64,000 bases of DNA. It comes from Terriglobales bacterium (GTDB lineage: Bacteria; Acidobacteriota; Terriglobia; Terriglobales; Acidobacteriaceae). Of the stretch, positions 8,030 to 14,825 are shown one piece after another. Position 1 is the first letter of the stretch. Each line of letters starts with the position of its first letter. Below the pieces are notes generated by a model that was not told the origin of the DNA, searched no databases, and was given only the letters and a program-made list of their open reading frames with translations. The translations under genes were made by a program, and so were the position numbers. Location of the stretch: NCBI GenBank assembly GCA_035691485.1, contig DASSIZ010000117.1, forward strand, positions 62,001 to 126,000, written 5' to 3'.

Positions 8030-8124
8030 TTTCCAGTTTCCAGTCGCAGTGATCAACCTGGCTGCCGGCATCGGTGCCGGCCGCTCAGGAACTAGAAACC
8101 AGAAACCAAAAACTAGAAACTACA
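8030..8124. repeat. Palindromic hairpin flanked by GTTTC/GAAAC-type short repeats
   Basis: Centre: a perfect 7-bp hairpin GCCGGCA (8064-8070) / TGCCGGC (8075-8081) with loop TCGG. On its left is AGTTTCCAGTTTCCAGT (about 8029-8045). On its right are repeated units of the form CTAGAAAC and CAGAAACC (about 8091-8120), roughly the reverse complement of the left flank. The unit lies between the CIRCE element and the 3' end of mrp. It looks like a small dispersed repeat of unknown function. Confidence 0.55.
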
Positions 8125-8959
8125 TTATCTGGATCACGTCCGCGGGGCTGGCGGCGCGGATCTCCTGCACCCGCTCCTTCACCTTCTGTGCGAACGCATA
8201 AATCGATTTCGCGTGCGAGGAATCCGGCCCGTCCAGCGCTACGGGATGGCCGGAGTCACCACCCTTGCGGATGTCGGGATCAATTTCGATCTGCCCGAGA
8301 AACGCCAGGCCGAACTGCTCGGCGGTACGTCCGCCGCCGCCCTTCGAGAAAATGTCGATCTCCTGGTGGCAGTGCGGGCAGACGAAGTGGCTCATGTTCT
8401 CCACCAGGCCAACAATGTCCACCTTCATCTGGCGGAACATCTCGATGGCCTTGCGAGCGTCCTGCAACGCGACATCGGATGGGGTGGAGACGACGATCGA
8501 TCCGGTGATCGGAACGGTCTGGATGAGCGAGATTGCGACATCACCCGTGCCCGGCGGCAGATCCACCACCAGGAAATCGAGCTGGCCCCAATCCACGCGT
8601 TGCACAAATTCGCGGATCATCTGGTGCAGCATGGGCCCGCGCCAGATCAGAGGCTTGTCGCCGGGGTTAAGAAAGCCGACCGAGATCACCTTGATGCCAT
8701 AGCGTTCCAGCGGCTCGATGCGGTTGTCGCCGACGATGCGCGGCGTCGAACTGGAACCGAGCATCAAGGGAACGTTAGGACCGTAGACGTCGGCGTCGAG
8801 CAGGCCGACCTTGTGGCCAAGCTTGCCCAGGGCGAGCGCCAGGTTGACGGCCAGGGTGGTCTTGCCGACACCGCCCTTCCCCGAACCCACGGCGACGATC
8901 GCGTCCACTCCGGGCAGCGGCTGCGGCCCCATCGGCTGTTGCGCATGCATGTGACTCAA
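8120..8959 (-). CDS. mrp: Mrp/NBP35-family Fe-S cluster carrier ATPase
   Basis: 279-aa P-loop ATPase of the Mrp/ApbC/NBP35 family that carries 4Fe-4S clusters to apoproteins in the cytoplasm. Seen: deviant Walker A GKGGVGKTT at residues 27-35, LLDADVYGPNVP, switch region VVDLPPGTGD, and the cluster-binding CPHC pair in the C-terminal half. The N-terminal MIP18/DUF59 domain of many Mrp proteins is absent. A TATAAT -10 box lies on the minus strand at 8995-8990, about 30 bases before the start, without a clear -35. Neighbouring cydAB genes are on the same strand but 150 bases upstream, so separate expression is likely. Confidence 0.93.
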   Translation of the reverse strand: MSHMHAQQPMGPQPLPGVDAIVAVGSGKGGVGKTTLAVNLALALGKLGHKVGLLDADVYGPNVPLMLGSSSTPRIVGDNRIEPLERYGIKVISVGFLNPGDKPLIWRGPMLHQMIREFVQRVDWGQLDFLVVDLPPGTGDVAISLIQTVPITGSIVVSTPSDVALQDARKAIEMFRQMKVDIVGLVENMSHFVCPHCHQEIDIFSKGGGGRTAEQFGLAFLGQIEIDPDIRKGGDSGHPVALDGPDSSHAKSIYAFAQKVKERVQEIRAASPADVIQIM

Positions 8960-8989
8960 GAGAGAACCTCAGGTGTAAAGTAATCCTTG

Positions 8990-8995
8990 ATTATA
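8990..8995 (-). promoter_or_regulatory. Probable -10 box upstream of mrp
   Basis: Perfect TATAAT on the minus strand, 31 bases before the mrp ATG. No good -35 hexamer at 16-18 bases, so this is a partial promoter match only. Confidence 0.35.
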
Positions 8996-9111
8996 CGACG
9001 GCGTGGCAGGCGGTAGTTGGCAGCTGGCAGTTGGCAGGGTGTAGCGGGTAGTTGGCAGGCGAAACCTAACTGGGCGCAAATCTCCCCAAATCGCCAGCTC
9101 CCAGCTACGAA

Positions 9112-10155
9112 TCAGTGCCCGGCGCCCTCCTCCAGGACTACCTTCCCTTTGAACATTCGATAGATGAAGGTGAAGTATCCGATGGCGATGACGATCGCGA
9201 TCGACCACCAGACTAGACCCACCGATAGGCCGTGGTGCGCCGCAGCGGTGTTGTAGATGGTAAGGCTGTTGGGCTGGTTCATCGCGGCCGGCAGCACGTC
9301 GGGATAAATTCCAAACGCCGCCCCACCCAGCATTCCCGCAATGTAGGTCGAGGAGCAAAGGAATGCCGCCTTCTCGCGGTATTCGCTGGCAAAGTAAAGG
9401 ACGCCGCCCAAGCTGGCAAAAACGATGATCGGAATCGCCAGTCCAATCGGCCAGCGCGTGTAGTTATCGACCACGTCAAGGTGCACGCGGATGGTGAGCA
9501 TCAGGCTGATGACGGTGAGCGCCAGGACCACCGGCCACACCGCCAGCGCAATGCGCCGGGCGCGTTCGTTGATCGAGTTGCAAGTTTTGTGGGCGATGTA
9601 GAGCGCGCCGTGCATCGTGAGCGTGGCCAGCGCCATCACGCCGGTCATAACAGTGAACCAGTCAAGAATTCCGGGCTGCGGCCCGACCCGCCAGTTGGTC
9701 CACAGCGGTTCGAAAAAGTAGCCGTCATGGTTCAGCGGCACGCCTCGCACCACGTTGCCCAGGGCGGCGCCAAAAAAAATCGCCAGCAGAATGCTGGAAA
9801 CGGAAAAGACCACGTCAAAGAAGCCGCGCCATACTTCGCTCTCCAGGTGGGTGCGGAACTCGATGCCAATGGCGCGCAGCATCAGCAGCCACAGCACCAT
9901 CATCAGCGGCAGGTAGAAACCGCTGAAGCTGGAAGCATAGAGCAGCGGAAAAGCGAAGTAGAGGGTCCCCCCGGCCGCCAGCAGCCAGACTTCGTTGCCG
10001 TCCCAGACCGGCCCGATGGCGCGCAGGACGGTGCGGCGCTCTTCGTCGTTGCGTCCGGCGAACAAGTGAATGATGCCGGCGCCGATGTCGAAACCATCGA
10101 GCACAACATAGGCCACCAGCATGAGCGCGACAATCACGAACCAGAGAGTCTCCAT
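9112..10155 (-). CDS. cydB: Cytochrome bd ubiquinol/menaquinol oxidase subunit II
   Basis: 347-aa integral membrane subunit of the bd-type terminal oxidase, with eight or nine hydrophobic segments. Seen: the N-terminal signature WFVIVALMLVAYVVLDGFDIGAG, then GNEVWLLAAGGTLYFAFP and the family stretch LPLMMVLWLLMLRAIGIEFR. Its ATG overlaps the cydA stop by one base (TAATG), so translation is coupled. No cydX-like small gene is visible downstream, and no cydCD genes are in the window. Confidence 0.95.
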   Translation of the reverse strand: METLWFVIVALMLVAYVVLDGFDIGAGIIHLFAGRNDEERRTVLRAIGPVWDGNEVWLLAAGGTLYFAFPLLYASSFSGFYLPLMMVLWLLMLRAIGIEFRTHLESEVWRGFFDVVFSVSSILLAIFFGAALGNVVRGVPLNHDGYFFEPLWTNWRVGPQPGILDWFTVMTGVMALATLTMHGALYIAHKTCNSINERARRIALAVWPVVLALTVISLMLTIRVHLDVVDNYTRWPIGLAIPIIVFASLGGVLYFASEYREKAAFLCSSTYIAGMLGGAAFGIYPDVLPAAMNQPNSLTIYNTAAAHHGLSVGLVWWSIAIVIAIGYFTFIYRMFKGKVVLEEGAGH

Positions 10156-11525
10156 TACCGCACCTCCACCAATTCCGGCTCATGCGATGGCAGCTTGACC
10201 GGCGCGGCCTTTTCCGGACCGCGATCGATCTCGCGATAAACCAGGTACAGGAACAGGAACGAGAGCACGCTGTACATACCCATGAAGCCGAGCAGCGTAA
10301 ACATGCCATTGCCCGCCGACACCATCTTCGAGTAGCCGTCGGCGGTGCGCAGCAGACCGTACACGAGCCAGGGCTGGCGGCCGACCTCGGCCGTCAGCCA
10401 GCCGGCGGTGTTCGCGATGTAGGGAAATGGAAAGCTGAGCATCAGGATCCAAAGCGCCCAGCGTGTGTCGAACAGCTTCTTGCGCCACAGCAGCCCCGCC
10501 GCCAGCGCCATGACGGCGATGAAGATCGTCCCCAACCCCACCATGATGTGGTAGCTGTAATAGAGCAGCGCAACGTTCTCCGGCTGGTCCTGCTTGGGAA
10601 ACGCATCCAGGCCCTTCACCTCCGCGTTCCAGCGCTGGTAGGTGAGGAAGCTGAGCATCTTAGGAACGGTCAGCGGGTTGTCGATTTTCTGCTCGAGTAT
10701 ATCGGGCTGCCCAAGGATGATCAGGTCCGCGCCGGGCTGCGTCCGGAACAGCCCTTCCATTCCCGCCAGCGTCGCCGGCTGATGACGGGCGAGCATGCGC
10801 CCCTGCCCATCGCCGGTCGGAAACAGCTGCAGGAGGCTGAAGATAAGGCCGGCGGTCACGCCGGTGCGAAGAAAAATCCGCGCCTGCTCGCGGTGCTGTT
10901 CGCTGAGCAGGTAGAAGGCGCCCACGGCGGCCATCACGAAGGACCCGGTGATCACGGCGCCGCTCATGTTGTGGGCGTACTGCCAGGCGGCCCACGGGTT
11001 CAGCACCAGCTTCCAGAAGCTCTCCAGTTGGACGCTGCCGTTGGGTATGCGGACGTACCCGGTGGGGTGCTGCATCCAGGCGTCGGTGGCGACGATGAAG
11101 TATCCCGAGAGCCACGATCCGGCAAATACCATGAATGCGCTGAACCAGTGCAGCTTCGGGCTCAGCCGCTTCTCGCCGTACAGGAACAGCCCCAGGAATG
11201 TGGACTCCAGGAAGAATGCGAACATGCCTTCCATGGCAAGCGTCTGGCCGATCACGCCGCCTGCCCACTGCGAGAAGTGCGACCAGTTGGTGCCGAACTG
11301 AAATTCCATCGGGATGCCGGTCACCACGCCAAGAACGAAGTTAATGCCGAAAATCTTCGCCCAGAATCGCGCCGCGCGATTGTAGCGGTCGTCCTTCTTC
11401 CATAAGGCCAGCGACTTCAGCGCCACGATCAGCGGCGCCAGCCCCATGGTCAGCTGCGGGAACAGGTAGTGATAGGTGACGGTAAACGCGAAGTGCAGGC
11501 GATGAATCAACAGTGCGCTGTCCAT
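10155..11525 (-). CDS. cydA: Cytochrome bd oxidase subunit I
   Basis: 456-aa quinol-oxidising, haem-carrying subunit of cytochrome bd, a high-affinity terminal oxidase in the inner membrane. From the chosen ATG (11525), His19, Glu99 and Glu107 fall at exactly the positions of the E. coli haem b595 ligand and the conserved proton-path glutamates. His185 in YAHNMSG corresponds to the b558 ligand. The start follows the family N-terminus; a frame extending to 11681 adds 52 non-homologous residues. The C-terminal Q-loop appears short, as in non-enterobacterial forms. The 258 bases upstream hold only a weak palindrome (TGGGAA-CAT-TTCCCA, 11733-11747). Confidence 0.96.
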   Translation of the reverse strand: MDSALLIHRLHFAFTVTYHYLFPQLTMGLAPLIVALKSLALWKKDDRYNRAARFWAKIFGINFVLGVVTGIPMEFQFGTNWSHFSQWAGGVIGQTLAMEGMFAFFLESTFLGLFLYGEKRLSPKLHWFSAFMVFAGSWLSGYFIVATDAWMQHPTGYVRIPNGSVQLESFWKLVLNPWAAWQYAHNMSGAVITGSFVMAAVGAFYLLSEQHREQARIFLRTGVTAGLIFSLLQLFPTGDGQGRMLARHQPATLAGMEGLFRTQPGADLIILGQPDILEQKIDNPLTVPKMLSFLTYQRWNAEVKGLDAFPKQDQPENVALLYYSYHIMVGLGTIFIAVMALAAGLLWRKKLFDTRWALWILMLSFPFPYIANTAGWLTAEVGRQPWLVYGLLRTADGYSKMVSAGNGMFTLLGFMGMYSVLSFLFLYLVYREIDRGPEKAAPVKLPSHEPELVEVR

Positions 11526-11783
11526 GGCTGGGTGGTGCCCCGCGGGCGTGAGGAACGATGAACGATCCCGCACGATCCCATGGCTGTAATGTTGCAGTCG
11601 GCACGCCATGCGCGCAGTGATACTGGTCACAACAGGAAGGTGTCTAAGCGGGAGTGCAGATTCGGTCCAGTTGAGTGTCATGATTCGGGACCGAAGAGGA
11701 ATGATTCATCGACCCGGTCGTTGCCGCGCGCTTGGGAACATTTCCCACGCAAGCCAAAAAGCCGGCATGAGCGGGGCACTCAA

Positions 11784-12308
11784 TTAGCGAGTCTTGAAAC
11801 TGCTTTGCCTCGCCCGTTCCTGTTCGCGCAGTTGGCGCCGGCGCCCGGCATCTTCATAGCGCCGTTTTTCTTCCTCGGTCTCGGCAATGACGGGCGGAAC
11901 CGGCAGGCGGTGACCCTCGCGGTCAACTGCGACAAAGGTCAGCAGCGCGGAAGCAACGTGCTTCTGCGTCGTATCGATGTAGTTTTCCACCACGACCTTC
12001 ACACCGACTTCCATCGAGGAATGAAATGCGCGATTCACCGACGACTTGAAGATGACCAGGTCACCGACCCGCACCGGGGTGAGAAAGTCCACATGGTCCA
12101 TGGACGCGGTCACCACGTAAGCCCGGGCGTGACGGTGAGCCGCCATGGCGCCGGCCAGGTCAATCCAGTGCATCAGCCTGCCACCGAGAAGGGAGCCTAG
12201 GGGGTTGGCGTCGTTGGGCAGAACAATCTCTGTCATTTCCGATTGCGAGTCGCGCACCGGACGCGGCTCCAGGCTGGCGACGGGTTGAACAGTTCTTTCC
12301 TGGGCCAT
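11784..12308 (-). CDS. Acyl-CoA thioesterase, hotdog fold
   Basis: 174-aa member of the YciA/BFIT-type hotdog acyl-CoA thioesterases. Seen: MTEIVLPNDANPLGSLLGGRLMHWID-type core (residues about 25-50), with the catalytic Asn-Ala-x-Gly pattern and the GGRLMHWID helix, then MDHVDFLTPVRVGDLV and VVVENY. The charged C-terminal tail (about 25 residues) is probably disordered. The start at 12308 was chosen because it overlaps the upstream gene's stop by one base (TGATG) and precedes the conserved core closely; a frame from 12500 would overlap that gene. Probably hydrolyses medium or long acyl-CoA. Substrate not deducible. Confidence 0.88.
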   Translation of the reverse strand: MAQERTVQPVASLEPRPVRDSQSEMTEIVLPNDANPLGSLLGGRLMHWIDLAGAMAAHRHARAYVVTASMDHVDFLTPVRVGDLVIFKSSVNRAFHSSMEVGVKVVVENYIDTTQKHVASALLTFVAVDREGHRLPVPPVIAETEEEKRRYEDAGRRRQLREQERARQSSFKTR

Positions 12309-12829
12309 CAACTGACCTGGCTTTCGCGGCCATCGGTGGCAATCTTGCGGCCCCGCGTCGCCTTCCGTGTGCCGCGAGCTTCCCCGTTCTTTTGGCGCGG
12401 CATTTCGATCTGTGAGGCCGTACCGGTCCGGCTCAGATAGGTCTCGACATAGCACTCGGCCATTTTCTGTATCCGTGCATCGGCGTGCTCGGACGACCAA
12501 CGTCCCGCAGCCGCGTCGAACTGGAGCATGCCGTGGGCGGCGGGAGCGTACCCAATTTCGCAGACGAACTGCACGCTTAACTTGTGATCGCGATCGCGGG
12601 CAACGGAAAACCGCACCGCGTCAGCAGCTCGACTTACCGGCAGTCGAGCGCAGTGGCGAGCGTAGCCCAGGTTGCAGCCGTCCTTCAATTCCTCATCCGT
12701 GGGTCGCACGCCGTCATGACCCGGCGCGGTACAGCAGCCGCTCCAAGCGTCGCCGAGCGGCAATCTCGCCGGGTGCGGCCACGGTGGATTTTCAATTCGC
12801 TTCTGCGGGAGGAAGTAGGGGCACGCCAT
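12308..12829 (-). CDS. Uncharacterised protein with conserved-looking cysteine motifs
   Basis: 173 aa, no family I can name. It begins MACPYFLP, continues LPLGDAWSGCCTA, then DGCNLGYARHCARLP (about residues 49-64). The spaced Cys residues with Pro, Gly and Tyr neighbours look like a metal or Fe-S site rather than chance. The rest contains a beta-rich middle (HKLSVQFVCEIGY) and a basic C-terminus after residue 145 that is likely disordered. The stop overlaps the thioesterase start by one base, so the two are co-translated. Start chosen at 12829 because the CPYF motif begins there. Annotated function would be a guess. Confidence 0.75.
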   Translation of the reverse strand: MACPYFLPQKRIENPPWPHPARLPLGDAWSGCCTAPGHDGVRPTDEELKDGCNLGYARHCARLPVSRAADAVRFSVARDRDHKLSVQFVCEIGYAPAAHGMLQFDAAAGRWSSEHADARIQKMAECYVETYLSRTGTASQIEMPRQKNGEARGTRKATRGRKIATDGRESQVS

Positions 12830-12878
12830 GGAGCGGCATTGTAACCCAGTGGATGGTGGGTAGGGGGTTAACGGCTCT

Positions 12879-13026
12879 GGGCGGCACGGCTGAAGCCCTG
12901 CCCTACCCAAAACCAATTACCCAAAACCAATGAAGAGGGCAATCATCTTTACCTCAGGGGCTAAAGCCTTCATCATTGACGCTCCGGGCGGCACGGCTGA
13001 AGCCGTGCCCTACCCAAAACCAATTA
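12879..13026. repeat. Two copies of a 41-base palindromic repeat (REP-like)
   Basis: Copy 1 at 12879-12919 and copy 2 at 12986-13026 share GGGCGGCACGGCTGAAGCC-x-TGCCCTACCCAAAACCAATTA, differing at one visible base. In copy 2 GGCACGGC-TGAA-GCCGTGCC is a perfect 8-bp hairpin; in copy 1 the single change weakens one pair. Between them is a diverged relative (CAGGGGCTAAAGCC). CCCAAAACCAAT also recurs directly after copy 1. The unit lies between the divergent cysteine-motif protein and TPR genes and looks like a dispersed REP-type element. Confidence 0.8.
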
Positions 13027-13049
13027 TGAGATAACCGGTAGCCACGCTT

Positions 13050-13361
13050 ATGGATCGCATCGCTGCGCTCAGAGAAGTCCTCGCCGCCAACCCGAACGAC
13101 GCTTTCGCGCGCTACGGCCTGGCAATGGAGTATTCAACGTCGGGTGACCTGGAGGGTGCATTGGCTGAGTTCAAGATGATTCTTCAGCACAATCCGGATT
13201 ACGTTCCCGCCTACCAGATGGCTGGGCAAATGTTGCTGAGCGCGGGCCGAATCGAGGAAGCGCGCAAGATGTTTGACGACGGCATTGCCTCGGCCCGGCG
13301 CACTGGCAACCAGCACGCCGCGTCAGAGATGCAGGGCATGCTGGATGTAATGCCGCAGTAG
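13050..13361 (+). CDS. Small tetratricopeptide-repeat protein
   Basis: 103-aa protein made almost entirely of TPR helices. Seen: two to three 34-residue units with the small-residue pattern (AFARYGLAMEYSTSGDLEGALAEFKMIL from about residue 19; VPAYQMAGQMLLSAGRIEEARKMFDDGI from about 53). No signal peptide or membrane segment, so probably cytoplasmic. A protein-interaction role is inferred from the fold only. It follows palindromic repeat copy 2 by 23 bases, and converges on the SDR gene with a small hairpin between them. Confidence 0.85.
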   Translation: MDRIAALREVLAANPNDAFARYGLAMEYSTSGDLEGALAEFKMILQHNPDYVPAYQMAGQMLLSAGRIEEARKMFDDGIASARRTGNQHAASEMQGMLDVMPQ

Positions 13362-13363
13362 GC

Positions 13364-13379
13364 GAAAGCCTCGGCTTTC
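13364..13379. terminator. Short hairpin between convergent TPR and SDR genes
   Basis: GAAAGCC / GGCTTTC inverted repeat (13364-13379) with a two-base centre, so effectively a 6-bp stem with a 4-base loop, just after the TPR stop. There is only a weak T/C tail. It could serve as a bidirectional terminator; the evidence is modest. Confidence 0.35.
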
Positions 13380-13405
13380 CCCACTGCGCTTCGCAATCAT
13401 GCCAG

Positions 13406-14203
13406 CTAATTGTTCTTCGCCACTCTTCGCGCCATCGCCGCGTCCACCACGCCGGGAAATAACTGGTAGAGTTTGGCAACCAACCAGTAGTACCAGGGCG
13501 TAAAGACTTCCCGCTTCCGCTTCAAGTAGCCGTTAAGGGTATCGCGGGCCACCAGGTTGGCATCCGCACCGATACGGTTGTCGGCATTCAGACGCTTCGG
13601 CTGCCGTCCCGGCGTCTTGTTCTTGTTGAAGTTGGTGGCAATGTAACCCGGGCAGACGGTCATGACATGCACGCCGGTTCCGAGCAGTTCGACGCGAGCC
13701 GCCTTTCCGATCGCGTTCATCGCAAACTTAGTCGCGCAATAGGCGCCAGCATAGGGCAGGGGAACATGGCCGGCGACGCTGGAGATGTTGATGATGGTGC
13801 CGGTGGCCTGCCGCTTCATGGCCGGAATCGCTGCTTGCATGCCATCAATGGCGCCGAACAGGTTGGTGTCGAACATTTTGCGGTAGGCATCGCGGTCCAT
13901 GGCTTCGACCGAGTCGTTCAGGCCGTGCCCGGCATTGTTTACCCAAATGTCCACGCGGCCGAAGTTGTGCAGTGTCAGCGAGAGGACGCGGTCAATTTCT
14001 TCACGATTGCGGACGTCGCAGGTCAGCGCCAGCGTCTTTTCCGGATGGCCGATCCGCGCCCGCGCCGCCTCCACCCTCGCCTGGTCGCGCGAAGTCATGA
14101 CCACCGACGCGCCCTCTTCAACAAACACCCGGGCCAGCGCCTCGCCAATTCCCATCGAGGCACCGGTGATGACCGCTACTTTTCCGCTGAGCTGTGCAGG
14201 CAT
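13406..14203 (-). CDS. Short-chain dehydrogenase/reductase (SDR) family oxidoreductase
   Basis: 265-aa classical SDR. Seen: cofactor motif TGASMGIG (residues 13-20), NNAGHG, catalytic Ser in NISSVAGH and the YCATK pair, then PGYIATNF. After residue 215 there is an extra tail (VFTPWYYWLVAKLYQLFPGVV) that is hydrophobic and typical of a DHRS7B-like / membrane-associated subgroup. Substrate unknown. It lies 55 bases downstream of the ArsC-family gene on the same strand and may share its transcript. Confidence 0.9.
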   Translation of the reverse strand: MPAQLSGKVAVITGASMGIGEALARVFVEEGASVVMTSRDQARVEAARARIGHPEKTLALTCDVRNREEIDRVLSLTLHNFGRVDIWVNNAGHGLNDSVEAMDRDAYRKMFDTNLFGAIDGMQAAIPAMKRQATGTIINISSVAGHVPLPYAGAYCATKFAMNAIGKAARVELLGTGVHVMTVCPGYIATNFNKNKTPGRQPKRLNADNRIGADANLVARDTLNGYLKRKREVFTPWYYWLVAKLYQLFPGVVDAAMARRVAKNN

Positions 14204-14258
14204 GCTTCGCTTCTAATGGCTCGTCGAAACGAAGTCAAGCAGGCGAATTCCTGCCGAC

Positions 14259-14615
14259 TTAGATCCCAAGGTCCTTCAGCCGCTCGACCGGACGGGCCAG
14301 CACCACTTTCTTCCCGCGCGCGACGAGCGGGCGCTGGATCAACTCCGGATGCGCCACCATGAGCCTAATCAACTGGTCGTCGTCCAGGTCTTTTCCGGCG
14401 ACCAGGCGCTTGAATGTTGCCTCTTTCGTTCGCACGGCGTCCAGGGGTTTGAGGCCGGCGTCGCGCAGCAATTTTTTCAGCGCCTCTGCTGTAAGCGGAT
14501 GTTTCGTATAATCCACCGCTTCGAACTCGGCCCCCTTCGCAGTCAAGATCCTCTTGACCTCGCGACAAGTGCTTCACGTCGGCTTTTCGTAGATGGTGAT
14601 TTTCTCGCGCGCCAT
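14259..14615 (-). CDS. ArsC/Spx-family reductase with in-frame TGA at the catalytic cysteine: candidate selenoprotein
   Basis: Reading from ATG 14615 gives 118 codons with one internal TGA (14576-14574, codon 14) and a normal end at 14259. The product reads MAREKITIYEKPT-(UGA)-STCRE and continues as a complete ArsC-family protein: RTKE (Arg60 counterpart in E. coli ArsC), IQRPLV (Arg94 counterpart) and a family-length C-terminus. Aligned with E. coli ArsC (ITIYHNPACGTSR), UGA sits exactly on catalytic Cys12, leaving U-x-x-C. A stable hairpin follows within SECIS distance (14538-14564). Both halves are intact, with no other lesion. The part after TGA lacks an ATG restart. Selenocysteine insertion is the favoured inference. 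A nonsense mutation or base error is the alternative. The shoulder SDR gene lies 55 bases downstream. The ribosome site before 14615 is weak. Confidence 0.75.
14538..14564 (-). promoter_or_regulatory. SECIS-like hairpin immediately after the in-frame TGA
   Basis: On the minus strand GTCAAGA (14558-14552), loop GGA (14551-14549), TCTTGAC (14548-14542): a perfect 7-bp stem. An outer CGC/GCG pairing (14564-14562 with 14540-14538) encloses a small internal loop. The first loop base is G and lies 22 bases after the TGA. Bacterial SECIS models, as I recall them, ask for a G in the first two loop positions, 16-37 bases from the UGA. This fits. It lacks the exact GGUC loop of E. coli fdhF. Confidence 0.55.
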
Positions 14616-14825
14616 GGCCACAGGGTACTCTCGTCGCGGACTTCTCTCAATGTGGGCTCAGAAGCGGAGGGAAAACTTAGCAGCAGCTCTGCCAAGCTGT
14701 TCTGATTCATCAAGACAAACGCGCCGGGTTCGGGGGCATCTCACACTCGTCAGCCGCGCTCAGGTGAGAAGTCCCCCGCCGGGCGGTGGCGTGGCACCAA
14801 ACGACAGCAGAGGAAGCGTACCGCC

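Noticed and set aside
9232-11405. Large plus-strand frames opposite cydB and cydA
   Set aside because: Antisense to two genes with conserved haem-ligand positions; His/Gln/Arg-rich shadow composition.
11733-11747. TGGGAA-CAT-TTCCCA palindrome upstream of cydA
   Set aside because: Could be an operator but is 200 bases from the start codon and matches no regulator I can name with confidence.
14259-14546. Reading the ArsC-family gene as a short gene starting at 14546
   Set aside because: That start is an internal TTG after the TGA and removes the whole N-terminal redox motif; the longer frame with UGA explains the homology better.
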